Under the pieces are notes generated by a model, which saw only the letters and a program-made list of their open reading frames with translations, made no database searches and was not told the DNA's origin. Of a DNA stretch of 64,000 bases, positions 37,066 to 48,500 are shown piece by piece (position 1 is the first letter of the stretch; every line of letters begins with the position of its first letter). A program made the position numbers and the translations under genes. Source of the stretch: Cavia porcellus (Eukaryota; Chordata; Mammalia; Rodentia; Caviidae); the NCBI RefSeq assembly GCF_034190915.1, contig NW_026947543.1:124001-188000 (forward strand). The letters are read 5' to 3'.

Positions 37066-39716
37066 GGGTCACTGAAAGCCTTCTCACACCTGAACCCATA
37101 AAAATTACTTGGAAAACTGACACCCCTGTGTGGGTTCAACAGTGGCCCCTACCAAAGGAGAAGGCAGAAGCCGCTCTGGAGCTAATTCAGGACCAACTCC
37201 AGGCGGGACATATCAGACCATCAACCTCCCCCTGGAATACCCCTATTTTTGTCATTAAAAAGCGCTCGGGAAAATGGCGGCTCCTCCATGACCTGAGGGC
37301 AGTCAATGCTCAGATGCAACCCCTGGGTGCGGTTCAGAGAGGCATGCCTGCACTATCAGTGCTCCCACAAAATTGGCCGGTCTATGTCATCGATCTTAAA
37401 GATTGCTTTTTCTCCATCCCTCTTCACCCAGATGATTCACCTCGCTTCGCTTTTACCTTGCCCACTATCAATCAGGAAAAGCCAGACCTTAGATATGAGT
37501 GGATAATGTTACCCCAAGGGATGACCAACAGTCCCACTATGTGCCAATTGTTTGTCGACGCTGTCATAGAGCCCATAAGACATAAATTCCCAAAAAATAG
37601 ATGCCTCCATTATATGGACGACATCCTAATATCAGGAAAGGACCTCCCGAGCTTAGAGCAAATGCTTAGACAGCTGGTCTCTACTCTTAGAGTCGCTAAT
37701 CTGCACATTGCCCCAGACAAGATCCAGCGGTCAGAGATAGCCCAATATTTAGGGACAAAAATTACTTCCTCTCAGGTATCACCATTAAAATTGGTTATCC
37801 GGCGTGATACGATCCTAAGTTTACATGACATGCAAAAATTAGTTGGGGATATCAATTGGATCAGGCCGTACTTGGCCTTACCTAACAGCAAATTAAAACC
37901 CCTGTTTGACTTACTTAAGGGAGACCCTGACTTAAATTCATCCCGAGAACTTACACCGGAGGCAGAAGTGGCACTACAAGCAGTAGAGCGGGCCCTGACC
38001 ACGGCCGCCTTAAGGCGTATTAATCCAGAAAAGACCTTCGCCTTGTGCGTTCTCAAAACAGCTAGACAACCTACGGCTGTCATTTGGCAGCAAGGACCCT
38101 TGCTTTGGGTCCACCCAAAGATGTCTCCTGCTAAGGCTATTGACCATTATCCAGACGCGGTCGCTTCCCTTTCTCTAGAGGGCATCTCACGAGCCATACA
38201 ACACTTTGGGGTGCCTCCTTCCTCCCTACATGTACCATACACAAGAGAACAAATTGAGACCTTAACAACATGTCTAGATTCCTGGGCAATTCTCCGGTGT
38301 ACATTTCAAGGGACCATAGATAATCAATTCCCAAAAGACCCACTACTTCAGTTTATTACAGTACACCCTGTGATTTTTCCCAAGGTTACATCCGCATACC
38401 CCATAACTGGAGCTCCAATAATCTTCACGGATGGCTCCAAATCAGGCATAGGCGCATATGTGGTTATGGGTCAAGAGCCAAAAACTATCCAATTCACTCC
38501 AGACCAACCCCAGGTGGTCGAGCTCCAGATAATACAGGAAGTCTTACGTCGCTTCCCAGGTGACGTTAACCTCCTGTCAGACTCCAAGTATGTGGTAAAT
38601 GCTCTCCAAGTTCTGGAGACGGCGGGTCCCATTAAACCCTCTTCAACGGTAGCCTCCATATTCTTAGGTATTCAACATCAGCTATGGAATAGAACCTCAA
38701 AAGTGTTCATCTCACATATCAGAGCCCATACTAATTTACCTGGGCCCTTGGCAGAGGGCAATGCCTTGGCAGACTCGGCCATGCGCCCGATATGGGTCTT
38801 CACCTTTCCCAACCCTCTGGAAGCAGCCCAAAAATTCCACTCTCAGTTCCATGTTAATGCCCGCACCCTCATGGCGCGCTTCAACATCACGAGAGCACAA
38901 GCACGAGAGATTGTACGGTATTGCCCAGCTTGTGTGATCTCTTCACCCCAACAATCTATTGGCATTAACCCAAGAGGACTTCGCCCAAATCATATTTGGC
39001 AAATGGATGTTACACACATCCCAGAATTCGGAAAACTTAAATATGTTCATGTTTCGGTAGATACCGCCTCCCAGGTTATGTTTGCCTCGGCAGAACCCAG
39101 AGAAAGGGCCACCCACGTTATTAATCATTGCCTGGCAGCCTGGGCTGCTTGGGGAAAGCCCAATATACTAAAAACAGACAATGCTCCTGCCTATACCAGC
39201 AAAATTTTTATGACATTTTGTCAACAAATGGAAGTCACTCTTAAACGTGGCATTCCTTACAACCCCCAAGGACAAGGCATCATTGAGCGATCCCATCGGA
39301 CACTCAAGGATGTCTTACAAAAACAAAAGGAGGGAATAGGCCATGGCCTAACGCCCAAAGGAAGAATATCATTGGCACTCTTTACCATAAATTTTTTAAA
39401 TCTTAATCACAATAATCATTCCCCTGCCATGGAGCACAATAACCCGTCCCCGGCCGACAAAGGGCTGGTGAGATGGAAAGATGTCCTTACAGGACAATGG
39501 ATGGGCCCGGATCCAGTGATTAGCTGGACCCGAGGTGCGGTTTGTGTCTTCCCACAGGAACCAGGCTGCGAACCGCTGTGGGTCCCGGAAAGATTGACGC
39601 GAGCAGTAAACTCCCCACCAGTTCCTGATAAAGCACAGGAGGATAAGCCCGCGGACACAAGTCAACTCGACCCTTCTGGGACCGACGCTCAGCACCCGAG
39701 ACCATCTACAAACTAA
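37059..39716 (+). CDS. pol: Pol: reverse transcriptase, RNase H and integrase (via -1 frameshift)
   Basis: Made as the end of Gag-Pro-Pol; there is no ATG of its own, and the frame is continuous from the slip at 37053-37059 to TAA 39714-39716. RT: LHDLRAVN, VIDLKDCFF (first catalytic Asp near 37392), LPQGMTNSP and YMDD (37611-37622). RNase H: catalytic D at 38430 (FTDGS), E at 38520, D at 38580 (SDSKY) and D at 38772. Integrase: HHCC zinc module (FHSQFH, CPAC), then D at 39006, D at 39177 and E at 39285, giving D,D-35-E, and a C-terminal domain with GPDPVISW. All catalytic residues are present and there is no internal stop, so enzymatic competence is plausible. It ends one base before the ATG of the env-like frame. 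Confidence 0.96.
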   Translation, partial: FLGVTESLLTPEPIKITWKTDTPVWVQQWPLPKEKAEAALELIQDQLQAGHIRPSTSPWNTPIFVIKKRSGKWRLLHDLRAVNAQMQPLGAVQRGMPALSVLPQNWPVYVIDLKDCFFSIPLHPDDSPRFAFTLPTINQEKPDLRYEWIMLPQGMTNSPTMCQLFVDAVIEPIRHKFPKNRCLHYMDDILISGKDLPSLEQMLRQLVSTLRVANLHIAPDKIQRSEIAQYLGTKITSSQVSPLKLVIRRDTILSLHDMQKLVGDINWIRPYLALPNSKLKPLFDLLKGDPDLNSSRELTPEAEVALQAVERALTTAALRRINPEKTFALCVLKTARQPTAVIWQQGPLLWVHPKMSPAKAIDHYPDAVASLSLEGISRAIQHFGVPPSSLHVPYTREQIETLTTCLDSWAILRCTFQGTIDNQFPKDPLLQFITVHPVIFPKVTSAYPITGAPIIFTDGSKSGIGAYVVMGQEPKTIQFTPDQPQVVELQIIQEVLRRFPGDVNLLSDSKYVVNALQVLETAGPIKPSSTVASIFLGIQHQLWNRTSKVFISHIRAHTNLPGPLAEGNALADSAMRPIWVFTFPNPLEAAQKFHSQFHVNARTLMARFNITRAQAREIVRYCPACVISSPQQSIGINPRGLRPNHIWQMDVTHIPEFGKLKYVHVSVDTASQVMFASAEPRERATHVINHCLAAWAAWGKPNILKTDNAPAYTSKIFMTFCQQMEVTLKRGIPYNPQGQGIIERSHRTLKDVLQKQKEGIGHGLTPKGRISLALFTINFLNLNHNNHSPAMEHNNPSPADKGLVRWKDVLTGQWMGPDPVISWTRGAVCVFPQEPGCEPLWVPERLTRAVNSPPVPDKAQEDKPADTSQLDPSGTDAQHPRPSTN

Positions 39717-39717
39717 A

Positions 39718-40179
39718 ATGTCTGGTTTGGAGCTTTTTCTATTCTGTGGGTTCCTATTAATCACCCCTGTTCGCACAAATTTGACCAACACTGTTAAAAA
39801 TATGACAGCTTGGCTGCAAGACACCTACCTACCTAAGTTTCACAATTTGTCCCTCATAGTCGGTCAGGAACTTGACAATATGGATGGTATCCAACTAGGT
39901 CCAGTCAGGTTCGATTTATCAACTTTAGGCAGTGTTATAGCCAGTTTGTGGGAACGCGTCACCTCCTGGTTCTCCTGGCCCAACCTGACTACTTGGATCC
40001 TGATTGCCGTGACCTTCCTAGTGGGGCTTGTGGTTATTAAATGCTTGTTAGATCGCCTCATACAAACTCAGCAGCAGGTTAAGATCACAGCTATGGCAGC
40101 CATGCAAATGGCAGCAGGTGGCCCATCAGGCCAGCAGGCCGCCGCATATCTCCTTCACATTGCAGAACATCAGCTATAA
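39718..40179 (+). CDS. Minimal env-like membrane protein (153 aa)
   Basis: It occupies the env position. The N-terminus (residues 1-20, rich in Leu and Phe) reads as a signal peptide. The short ectodomain of about 70 residues has four N-glycosylation sequons (N21, N28, N43, N89). A Trp-rich membrane-proximal stretch (about 78-93) precedes a transmembrane helix (about 93-112) and a 40-residue tail rich in Gln, Ala and Met. There is no surface subunit, furin site, fusion peptide or CX6CC, so it cannot act as an entry glycoprotein. It looks like env collapsed by internal deletion, keeping the signal peptide and the end of TM. Expression would need splicing from the donor at 34300-34308; the acceptor is not identified. 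The frame is intact, but whether it is made is unknown. Confidence 0.65.
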   Translation: MSGLELFLFCGFLLITPVRTNLTNTVKNMTAWLQDTYLPKFHNLSLIVGQELDNMDGIQLGPVRFDLSTLGSVIASLWERVTSWFSWPNLTTWILIAVTFLVGLVVIKCLLDRLIQTQQQVKITAMAAMQMAAGGPSGQQAAAYLLHIAEHQL

Positions 40180-40613
40180 GAGCTGAGTGGGCAAGCCAAT
40201 GACGGGTAAGACGGGAAAAGCCCTCCCGGTCAACCTAAGACAGGCTCCACTCAGATATACACGGCCTATAAGGCCAGGGGTCCCTTCTGGAGTCAAATTA
40301 TTGGCATTGAGATGCGAGACCAAGGGTACTGCAGTGCCATCCGCCTCAAAGGTTGGGGGGAAGGCATGAATGAATGTCTATATGCATCCAGGATCGGTTC
40401 GCATATTCCTGGCCCTGCGAAAAAATGAACCACTCACCTTGAGCATGGTCCTGGCGCAAGGATATACACAAAACAAGGTGATGCACAGCAGGGTATAGAC
40501 CTCTACATTCTCTCATGCCTCGGCCTACAAGGTAGGCCCACTCCTAGGTGTCTAACAGCAACAACGTCATAGACACCTTGGAGGGACCCACAGACCATCC
40601 TATTTTAATAAAT
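40180..40613 (+). other. ERV 3' non-coding region, env remnant
   Basis: About 430 bp between the env-like stop and the polypurine tract. The longest open frame (60 codons from 40187) shows no domain. It probably holds env-derived or 3' untranslated sequence. RNA export elements occur in this region in related ERVs, but I see no motif proving one. Confidence 0.6.
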
Positions 40614-40627
40614 AAAAAAGGGGGAGA
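40614..40627 (+). other. Polypurine tract
   Basis: AAAAAAGGGGGAGA lies directly against the 3' LTR start TGTGGG. It is the plus-strand primer site. Confidence 0.93.
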
Positions 40628-40930
40628 TGTGGGAAGCCGCCTATGAATGGCGCCCATTTCCTGCTTCCGGGTTCTTCCCGGCCTGAACAAGCCCGCCAAA
40701 CTGTCATATCTGCCCAGTTACCCGTGACGCTAGCCTATCAGCTTGTTAGGCGCGCTTCTCTGTGATTGGATACTGCTTCCCCTTATAAGAGGTTGTTCCT
40801 GCCCCCAACGGCGGAAGAGGAAGCAACACTGAGGGTGGCGGACCTTGTCAGGTCCGGTTCGCTGTACGTAATAAAGTTTGAGAGCTGATCCTGCTAGAGT
40901 TTGGTCTCCTGTCTCCCGTGGCTCCGGTCA
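40628..40930 (+). repeat. 3' LTR (303 bp)
   Basis: Same length and ends as the 5' LTR, with four substitutions (40701, 40751, 40896, 40919) and no indel. Poly(A) signal at 40870-40875. The target duplication follows at once. Confidence 0.95.
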
Positions 40931-40936
40931 ACAATG
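40931..40936. repeat. Target-site duplication, 3' side (ACAATG)
   Basis: Exact match to 33837-33842. The array sequence resumes with ATTTGGGTTCTGCC, continuous with the part before the ERV. Confidence 0.95.
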
Positions 40937-41737
40937 ATTTGGGTTCTGCCAAGTTTCTGGTGGCTTGGGAAGCAAACCTGCAAACCATACATGCAGTCTC
41001 TGCTGGATTACTGCCACCATGGTAGTATCAGTTAGCACTAAAAGCCAGCAACCAGAAGATGAGACCCAAAATGAAAGTGAATCCTTGCAGTGCATGAATA
41101 TTTGGAATGCCTGCTTCAACTATCCAGCTTCCTCGGGGTTCACTTGTCTGCAATCGCTATTTCAAGGAGGTCTGCAGCCATTCCAGCATAACCCTGAACA
41201 CTAAACATGAGGTACTAGCTCAATACCTTAACACCAGTAGGATTTCCCAGAATTCAACTGTAACATGGTGAAAGGGAAACCCTTAGAAAAGGGATGCAAA
41301 TGCCCCTTTCACTAGAAATCCCAGGTATTTTCTCATGGCATGGAATATTTAGACTCCACAACTCATATAGTGAACCCAGGGACCTAGACCAAGTGTGTCT
41401 AGTTTAATGTTGTCCTCTTTTTGGAAACAGCATCTTATGTAGTTGTTGAAAGAGGCCTTGAGATAATTTCGTAGCCCAAGATGGACTGCAACTCCCAAGG
41501 ATCCATCCAGCTCAGCCCCCAGATTGCTGGGATTATAGGCATGATGGGCCATGCCAAGCATGTGCACAGAGATTCTTACATAATTTGTGAAATCCCACTA
41601 CTGGTCTATAGGTAGCTTCTGTGCTTCAGGCTTTAGGAATATGCCTCTCTTTGTTTTGGCTCCCCTTGTTCAGGTGTCCATTTCTATTGTGATAAGCTCG
41701 AAGGCCCCAGGCAAGGGAGTGGCTGCCCTTCCTCTGG
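40937..41737 (+). repeat. Macrosatellite unit 9, part downstream of the ERV
   Basis: Completes unit 9. It includes the SINE at about 41418-41565. It has several private changes, for example ATAGTG at about 41368 and ATGATGGGCC at about 41541, making it more diverged than the same segment of units 2-5. Confidence 0.93.
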
Positions 41738-44700
41738 TGTGTCCTTGGATGAATACAGCCCAGGTGAACAGGGTTCAAATATATTGGATCCTGTGCATTT
41801 GAAGAGGAAATGAGTAAAGATTCATGAGTTAATGTGGACATGCAGGGAATTGAGGGGCCATGATAGAGACAAAACTTCAGGCCATGGGCTGAAGGCTGAG
41901 GATTCTGTACCTCTAGCTTCTTGAATAGTGGGCCTGCTGAGCAACTGTGTGCTCTCAAATGTAATTTGATGGGTTTTCTTTTAATTTATTTTGCTTTTTG
42001 CTTTGGTTTTTTACATGGAAGGAACTGTACCATGGTTTGAAGAAGCTGGAGTGTCTTACCTAAGAGAAATTTGCAAAAAGGGACAATTCAGCAGCCAAGA
42101 ATTTCTCAAATGCCCTTGGCGTTTTAAAAAAAGTGACATAAAGTTGAGTGTGTCATGTCCATGTCTCTTTACAAAAGATTTTACCTCCTATTTGATAGGA
42201 ATTACTGTTTCTTTGAAAGGTCAACCTGCACTGAAATAAAGATAATCCCTCCTTTCCTCATTCTGCTTGAAACCACATCCTTTGTTAGTTATATTTTCTT
42301 ATGCAGCAACACTTGGAGATGACGACAGCGAGAGTTTCCCATTGGTGGAAATTCCACGGAGACACATGAAGTAATACTGCACTATTTCAAGTGAAGTGCA
42401 CTGTCCCTTGACAGTGGCAAGTCTGGGCAAACCTCTAGTAACTCAAAATCTTAGAAAGTCTGAAAGTGAGTGAATGAAAATGGGCCTCTCCACATTTGGA
42501 GAGGGCCTCTCCTGAAGCACACATTTGTGGAAAATGTAATTATGAGAGACGAATGAACTCCCAAAACGGAATGGAAATTTTCTTGTTTAGGCCTGGAACA
42601 CTATGGCCTGGAGCCCTGTGGTTCTAACTGGATGAGCAAAGTGTGAGCAGAGATCAAAGTAAAACAAACACCGTTTAGGGAACTCGATATTTAACCAGGT
42701 GTCCAGAGTAGTGGCAAACTGTACTTGTGTCAATTTGCTCAAATCCTGTCTTCACAAGAAAGTAAGTTCCAGCACGACCAGTGACTAGAGGAGGACACAT
42801 TTCAAAGGACGTGTAAAAAGTCCAACCCTGAACTTAGCCCAACACTGAATTTAGATGAAAAGTAGCAGAGTCTGTTAGTCTTTCAAGTTTTAATAGGAGA
42901 AACTTATAGCAAGTAATAGCTGTTACATGAATAACTTCAGAGCTTTTGGAGAGGTCGAAATCACTATGAGTGAGGGCTTCCCTGACTCACAAAGTTAAAA
43001 ATAGGAAAACAAACAATTTGCAAAACCAATCAACCAATTAAATACAAACACTAAGTCCAAAGGGTTTCACTGGTTTTAAAACCACTTATGGAATGCACAA
43101 CTATTGATGAGGCTTACTCTGCATTCTGCTTTACTCAGGCCTGGTACATGAGCAACGGTGAAAGCAAAATTCAAAATGTTATGTGAAGTGACCATTTCAT
43201 TGTTGAAACCATGACCCAATAGACATTTTCTCTTTTGAAACTTCATACATTATCCATATATGTTCTCAAAGGGAAGGAATACACAGGATTTAGGCTGAAT
43301 TTTTTTTTTCAGTATTTTGTGTTCCACCAGATTTATTTGAAGATCTCCTGTCCTGCATCCACTGCCCAATGCAGAAGGCCACACATAGGACAACCCACAT
43401 GAGAACTGGACTTCTACAGCCTGATTATATCATCATGAGAATATAATTTTCCTTTCATCATCAAAGATTTTTACATCAGATTAACCAGCTCTCTTGCTTG
43501 CCCATGTTTTTCCCTGGTTTTTGTACCTTGAAATGGGTGTGCACTCTTCCCAGCCTTGATCTCCATCTTCCCCCATATTTCCAAACATATTCATCTGGGA
43601 AGCATGTAAAGATCTTATTCGGGGCTTGTTTCATTGTTTTCAAATATCTGGCCTTGAAATTAAACTTCCACCACTGTCTCTCATATCCAAAGCTATGTGC
43701 TTGCAGAGGATTTCTGCTGAGAAATTTCACAGAAAGTTCTTATACTGCAGGTGAATGATGCCAGCAAGTCTTGACTGAATAGCTTAGGGAACAGGACTCA
43801 GCCAAATGACTGACATGACAAGGGAAAAGCGTATGCTCAAGGATAGGACATGGCAGAGGTCATCTGCCTGGCCCTGGCATGTTTAATATCCCATAGAAAG
43901 TACATCAATGTGTAGATTGGCAAGCATTTCCATTCACAAATTCTGAGCAGTGAAGCCTTCGGAGAGAATATTGTGGCATACCAGGCCAAGAATATTCATC
44001 CTATTTAAATCTTGCCCTACAAGGTCCTCTGTGCCACTGAGGTCTCCATGGAAACGCCCAGCATTGTGACTCAGGTCTCCTACTGCACACTTGTATCCTA
44101 GAGCCTAAAGTCCAGCTCACAATGGTGCTCAGCCAATCACAGCCCATTGTGGTTGCCTGGCAACCACAAGCGTGTGGATTTCTGTGAACAGTTTCAGCCC
44201 AACTCTGCAGCTTTCCCCCTCATACAACCACAGCCATTCCAATCATGCAGTATTTGATTAGCCTCTCTATGTTGCCTCACAATTTTTTTTTACAGTTGTA
44301 GTGATCAAGAAAATTTGACATATTTTGAGAAGTGGAGGGAAGTCATTGGAAAACCTTGTGGTATGTCTGAGGTCTATGGGTTCCAAACTTGACTATCCCA
44401 GTCTTTTAAATTTTCAAACCTAGAGCCTAAAATCCACCTCACAGGGATGTTCAGCCAATCTCAGCCCAGTGTGGTTGCCTGGCAACCACAAGCCTGTGGA
44501 TTTCTGTGAACAGTTTCAGCCCAACTCTGCAGCTTTCCCCCTCATACAACCACAGCCATTCCAATCATGCAGTATTTGATTAACCTCTCTAAGTTGCCTC
44601 AGAATTTTCTTTGAACTGGTGGTGATCAAGCAAATTTGACATATTTTGACAAGTGGAGGGAAGTAATTGGCTCTGTCTTTAGCTCTGTTTGTGGTATATG

Positions 44701-45587
44701 GTGTCCAAAGATGACTAGCCCAGTCTATTCAGTTATCAAACTTTTAAAGCCAAATGTTTCAAGGGAGGAAAGAAAATGCCACAATGATTTGGGTTCTGCC
44801 AAGTTTCTGGTGGCTTGGGAAGCAAACCTGCAAACCATACATGCAGTCTCTGCTGGATTACTGCCACCATGGTAGTATCAGTTAGCACTAAAAGCCAGCA
44901 ACCAGAAGATGAGACCCAAAATGAAAGTGAATCCTTGCAGTGCATGAATATTTGGAGTGCCTGCTTCAACGATCCAGCTTCCTCGTGGTTCACTTGTCTG
45001 CAATCGCTATTTCAAGGAGGTCTGCAGCCATTCCAGAATAACCCTGAAAACTAAACATGAGGTAATAGCTCAATACCTTATCACCAGCAGGTTTTCCCAG
45101 AATTCAACTGTAACATGGTGAAAGGGAAACCCTTAGAAAAGGGATGCAAATGCCCCTTTCACTAGAAATCCCAGGTATTTTCTCATGGCATGGAATATTT
45201 AGACTCCACAACTCATGTAGTGAACCCAGGGACCTAGACCAAGTGTGTCTAGTTTAATGTTGTCCTCTTTTTGGAAACAGCATCTTATGTAGTTGTTGAA
45301 AGAGCCCTTGAGATAAATTCGTAGCCCAAGATGGACTGGAACTCCCAAGGATCCATCCACCTCAGCCCCCAGATTGCTGGGATTATAGGCATGAGGGACC
45401 ATGCCAAGCATGTGCACAGAGATTCTTACATAATTTGTGAAATCCCACTACTGGTCTATAGGTAGCTTCTGTGCTTCAGGCTTTAGGAATATGCCTCTCT
45501 TTGTTTTGGCTCCCCTTGTTCAGGTGTCCATTTCTATTGTGATAAGCTCCAAGGCCCCAGGCAAGGGAGTGGCTGCCCTTCCTCTGG
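41738..45587 (+). repeat. Macrosatellite unit 10 (3850 bp)
   Basis: First complete unit after the ERV. Head marker CCCAGGTG. Subrepeats at 44097-44418 and 44419-44740. It carries TTAGGCTGAATTTTT (about 43292) where units 1-9 have TTAGGTGAATTATTT, a marker shared by units 11, 12, 14 and 15 (unit 13 has TTAGGATGAATTT). Confidence 0.95.
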
Positions 45588-48500
45588 TGTGTCCTTGGAT
45601 GATTACAGCCTTGGATGAACAGGGTTCAAATATATTGGATCCTGTGCATTTGAAGAGGAAATGAGTAAAGATTCATGAGTTAATGTGGACATGCCAGGGA
45701 ATTGAGGGGCCATGATAGAGACAAAACTTCAGGCCATGGGCTGAAGGCTGAGGATTCTGTACCTCTAGCTTCTTGAATAGTGGGCCTGCTGAGCAATTGT
45801 GTGCTCTCAAATGTAATTTGATGGGTTTTGTTTTAATTTATTTTGTTTTTTGCTTTGGTTTTTTACATGGAAGGAACTGTACCATGGTTTGAAGAAGCTG
45901 GAGTGTCTTACCTAAGAGAAATTTGCAAAAAGGGACAATTCAGCAGCCAGGAATTTCTCAAATGCCCTTGGCGTTTTAAAAAAAGTGACATAAAGTTGAG
46001 TGTGTCATGTCCATGTCTCTTTACAAAAGATTTTACCTCCTATTTGATAGGAATTACTGTTTCTTTGAAAGGTCAACCTGCACTGAAATAAAGATAATCC
46101 CTCCTTTCCTCATTCTGCTTAAAACCACATGCTTTGTTAGTTATATTTTCTTACGCAGCAACACTTGGAGATGACTACAGTGAGAGTTTCCCATTGGTGG
46201 AATTTCCACGGAGACACATGAAGTAATACTGCACAATTTCAAGTGAAGTGCACTGTCCCTTGACAATGGCAAGTCTGGGCAAATCTCTATTAACTGAAAA
46301 TCTTAGAAAGTCTGAAAGTGAGTGAATGAAAATGGGCATCTCCACATTTGGACAGGGCCTCTCCTGAAGCACACATTTGTGGAAAAAGTAATTATGAGAG
46401 ACGAATGAACTCCCAAAACGGAATGGAAATTTTCTTGTTTAGGCCTGGAACGCTATGGCCTGGAGCCCTGTGGTTCTAACTGGATGAGTAAAGTGTCAGC
46501 AGAGATCAAAGTAAAACACACACCATTTAGGGAACTCGATATTTAACCAGGTGTCCAGAGTAGTGGCAAACTGTACTTGTGTCAATTTGCTCAAATCCTG
46601 TCTTCACAAGAAAGTAAATTCCAGCACGACCAGTGACTAGAGGAGGACACATTTCAAAGGACTTGTAAAAGGTCCAACACTGAAGTTAGCCCAACACTGA
46701 ATTTAGATGAAAAGTAGCAGAGTCTGTTAGTCTTTCAAGTTTTAATAGGAGAAACTTATAGCATGTAATAGCTGTTACATGAATAACTTCAGAGCTTTTG
46801 GAGAGGTTGAAATCACTATGAGTGAGGGCTTCCCTGACTCACAAAGTTAAAAATAGGAAAACAAACAATTTGCAAAACCAATCAACCAATTAAATACAAA
46901 CACTAAGTCCAAAGGGTTTCACTGGTTTTAAAACCACTTATGGAATGCACAACTATTGATGAGGCTTACTCTGCATTCTGCTTTACTCAGGCCCGGTACA
47001 TGAGCAACTGTGAAAGCAAAATTCAAAATGTTATGTGAAGTGACCATTTCCTTGTTGAAACCATGACCCAGTAGACATTTTCTCTTTTGAAACTTCGTAC
47101 AATATTCATATATGTACTCAAAGGGAAGGAATACACAGGATTTAGGCTGAATTTTTTTTCAGTATTTTGTTTTCCACCAGATTTATTTGAAGATCTCCTG
47201 TCCTGCATCCACTGCCCAATGCAGAAGGCCACACATAGGACAACCCACATGAGAACTTCACTTCTACAGCCTGATTATATCATCATGAGAATATAATTTT
47301 CCTTTCATCATCAAAGAATTTTACATCAGATTAACCAGCTCTCTTGCTTGCCCATGTTTTTCCCTGGTTTTTGTACCTTGAAATGGGTGTGCACTCTTCC
47401 CAGCCTTGATCTCCATCTTCCCCCATATTTCCAAACATATTCATCTGGGAAACATGTAAAGATCTTACTCGGGGCTTGTTTCATTGTTTTCAAATATCTG
47501 CCCTTGAAATTCAACTTCCACCACTGTCTCTCATATCCAAAGCTATGTGCTTGCAGAGGATTTCTGCTGAGAAATTTAATAGAAAGCTCTTATACTGCAG
47601 GTGAATGGTGCCAGCAATTATTGACTGAATAGCTTAGGGAACAGGACTCAGCCAAATGACTGACATGACAAGGGAAAAGCGTATGCTCAAGGATAGGACA
47701 TGGAAGAAGTCATCTGCCAGGCCCTCGCATATTTAATATCCCATTGAAAGTACATCAATGTGTAGAATGGCAAGCATTTCCATCCACAAATTCTGAGCAG
47801 TGAAGCCTTCAGAGAGAATATTGTGGCATACCAGGCCAAGAATATTCATCCTATTTAAATCTTGCCCTACAAGGTCCTCTGTGCCACTGAGGTCTCGATG
47901 GCAACGCCCAGCATTGTGACTCAGGTCTCCTACTGCACACTTGTATCCTAGAGCCTAAAGTCCAGCTCACAATGGTGCTCAGCCAATCACAGCCCATTGT
48001 GGTTGCCTGGCAACCACAAGCTTGTGGATTTCTGTGAACTGTTTCAGCCCAACTCTGCAGCTTTCCACCTCATACAACCACAGCCATTCCAATCATGCAG
48101 TATTTTATTAGCCTCTCTATGTTGCCTCAGAATTTTTTTTACAGTTGTAGTGATCAAGAAAATCTGACATATTTTGAGAAGTGGAGGGAAATAATTGGAA
48201 AACCTTTTGGTATGTCTGAGCTCTATGGGTTCCAAACTTGACTATCCCAGTCTTTTAAATTTTCAAACCTAGAGCCTAAAATCCACCTCACAGGGATGTT
48301 CAGCCAATCTCAGCCCAGTGTGGTTGCCTGGCAACCACAAGCCTGTGGATTTCTGTGAACAGTTTCAGCCCAACTCTGCAGCTTTCCACCTCATACAACC
48401 ACAGCCATTGCAATCATGCAGTATTTGATTAACCTCTCTAAGTTGCCTCAGAATTTTCTTTGAACTTGTGGTGATCAAGCAAATTTGACATATTTTGAGA

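Larger units (their letters stand above)
33843..40930 (+). mobile_element. Full-length class II (betaretrovirus-like) endogenous retrovirus, 7088 bp
   Basis: Order: LTR (303 bp), PBS, leader with splice donor, gag, -1 frameshift, dUTPase-protease-G-patch, -1 frameshift, pol (RT, RNase H, integrase), a 153-codon env-like frame, polypurine tract, LTR. Two -1 shifts, a dUTPase fused to protease and a G-patch are betaretroviral traits. The LTR start (TGTGGGAAGCCGCC) and the AAAAAAGGGGGAGA tract recall IAP-type rodent elements, but the PBS is not the tRNA-Phe type described for IAPs. All main frames are open. LTRs differ at 4 of 303 positions (1.3%). Env is almost wholly absent and one dUTPase motif seems lost, so I read it as a young but non-infectious provirus. 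It lies in the same direction as the array phase used here. Confidence 0.95.

Noticed and set aside
40187..40369. 60-codon frame after the env-like gene
   Set aside because: No signal, domain or context; lies in the ERV 3' non-coding region.
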